From Aminobacter sp. HY435 (GTDB taxonomy: Bacteria > Pseudomonadota > Alphaproteobacteria > Rhizobiales > Rhizobiaceae), in NCBI RefSeq assembly GCF_027568395.1, contig NZ_JANKZL010000012.1:156311-220310 (forward strand): a stretch of DNA of 64,000 bases, read 5' to 3'. This document shows, piece after piece, positions 63,873 to 64,000 of this stretch; within the stretch, counting starts at the first letter, position 1; each line of letters opens with the position of its first letter. The translations under genes and the position numbers were made by a program. The notes below the pieces were generated by a model, which was not told the origin of the DNA, made no database searches, and saw only the letters and a program-made list of their open reading frames with translations.

Positions 63873-64000
63873 GTGTGGAGCCTCAACAGGTTGTCCTCGG
63901 TCACGCCGAGGCGGCTGATGGGTGTTTTGGACCTTAGGCTGCCATGCGGGCGATGCCAATTGTATCTGTGAAGCCAGACCGGCAACTCAGCGGCACGATG
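63869..64000 (-). mobile_element. IS481-like transposase, C-terminal end (continues past the window)
   Basis: The last 43 codons of a minus-strand frame read HRAAELPVWLHRYNWHRPHG then SLRSKTPISRLGVTEDNLLR and LHT before TAG at 63869-63871. The W-x5-YN-x-x-RPHGSL...P-x-x-RL pattern is the C-terminus of IS481/IS3-group integrases, after the third catalytic acid. The rest lies outside the window, so intactness is unknown. The stop sits directly on the stop of the PaaK-like gene, leaving no room outside that gene for the terminal inverted repeat. Confidence 0.75.

Overview
The window looks like chromosome or symbiosis-island-type DNA of a GC-rich alphaproteobacterium of the Mesorhizobium/Phyllobacteriaceae kind. 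Reasons: dense runs of ABC uptake operons with 4-8 nt gene overlaps, a bioB-F-D-A-Z biotin operon carrying the rhizobial bioZ gene and joined to nadABC and panD, a rhizobial-type malonate pair (malonyl-CoA decarboxylase and malonyl-CoA synthetase), and a NadQ-type regulator. I see no rRNA, tRNA, CRISPR or prophage. The only mobile-element trace is the 3' end of an IS481-like transposase at the right edge.

Layout. 1-3.9 kb: end of a sugar/polyol ABC importer operon with an SDR dehydrogenase and an FGGY kinase (ribitol/ribulose type). 4.0-11.7 kb: a peptide-type ABC importer plus a creatininase-family hydrolase on the minus strand, divergent from a MarR regulator, a solute-binding protein and an isoaspartyl peptidase; two matching palindromes flank the MarR promoter. 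12.2-27.7 kb: one co-directional run of 13 genes (GntR regulator, rhodanese, complete peptide-type ABC importer, alpha/beta hydrolase, acyl-CoA synthetase, CocE-type hydrolase, M20 amidohydrolase, malonyl-CoA decarboxylase, malonyl-CoA synthetase) behind a palindrome resembling the MatR operator. 27.9-30.0 kb: a PLP C-S lyase and a persulfide-dioxygenase-like metallohydrolase.

30.0-44.0 kb: a TetR gene and a DapA-like aldolase behind a perfect 20-bp palindrome; then an 11-gene minus-strand run (2-oxoacid:ferredoxin oxidoreductase gamma-delta-alpha-beta, CoA ligase, Liv-type ABC importer, ferredoxin-NADP reductase), divergent from a 7Fe ferredoxin, a second TetR gene and an SDR. A small broken gene lies just after the reductase. 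44.0-54.0 kb: nadABC-bioBFDAZ-panD in one orientation with two NadQ-like operators in front and nadQ just upstream. 54.5-63.9 kb: a Crp/Fnr-type regulator and a second Liv-type importer operon bracketed by two CoA ligases, ending at the transposase remnant.

How it fits together: the region is mostly substrate-specific uptake-plus-activation modules, in which an importer is co-transcribed with hydrolases and acyl-CoA-forming enzymes, each under its own local repressor, interrupted by a vitamin/NAD biosynthesis island. The two modules most likely to hold undescribed biochemistry are the malonyl-CoA operon at 12.2-27.7 kb and the ferredoxin-dependent oxidoreductase operon at 32.1-41.7 kb.
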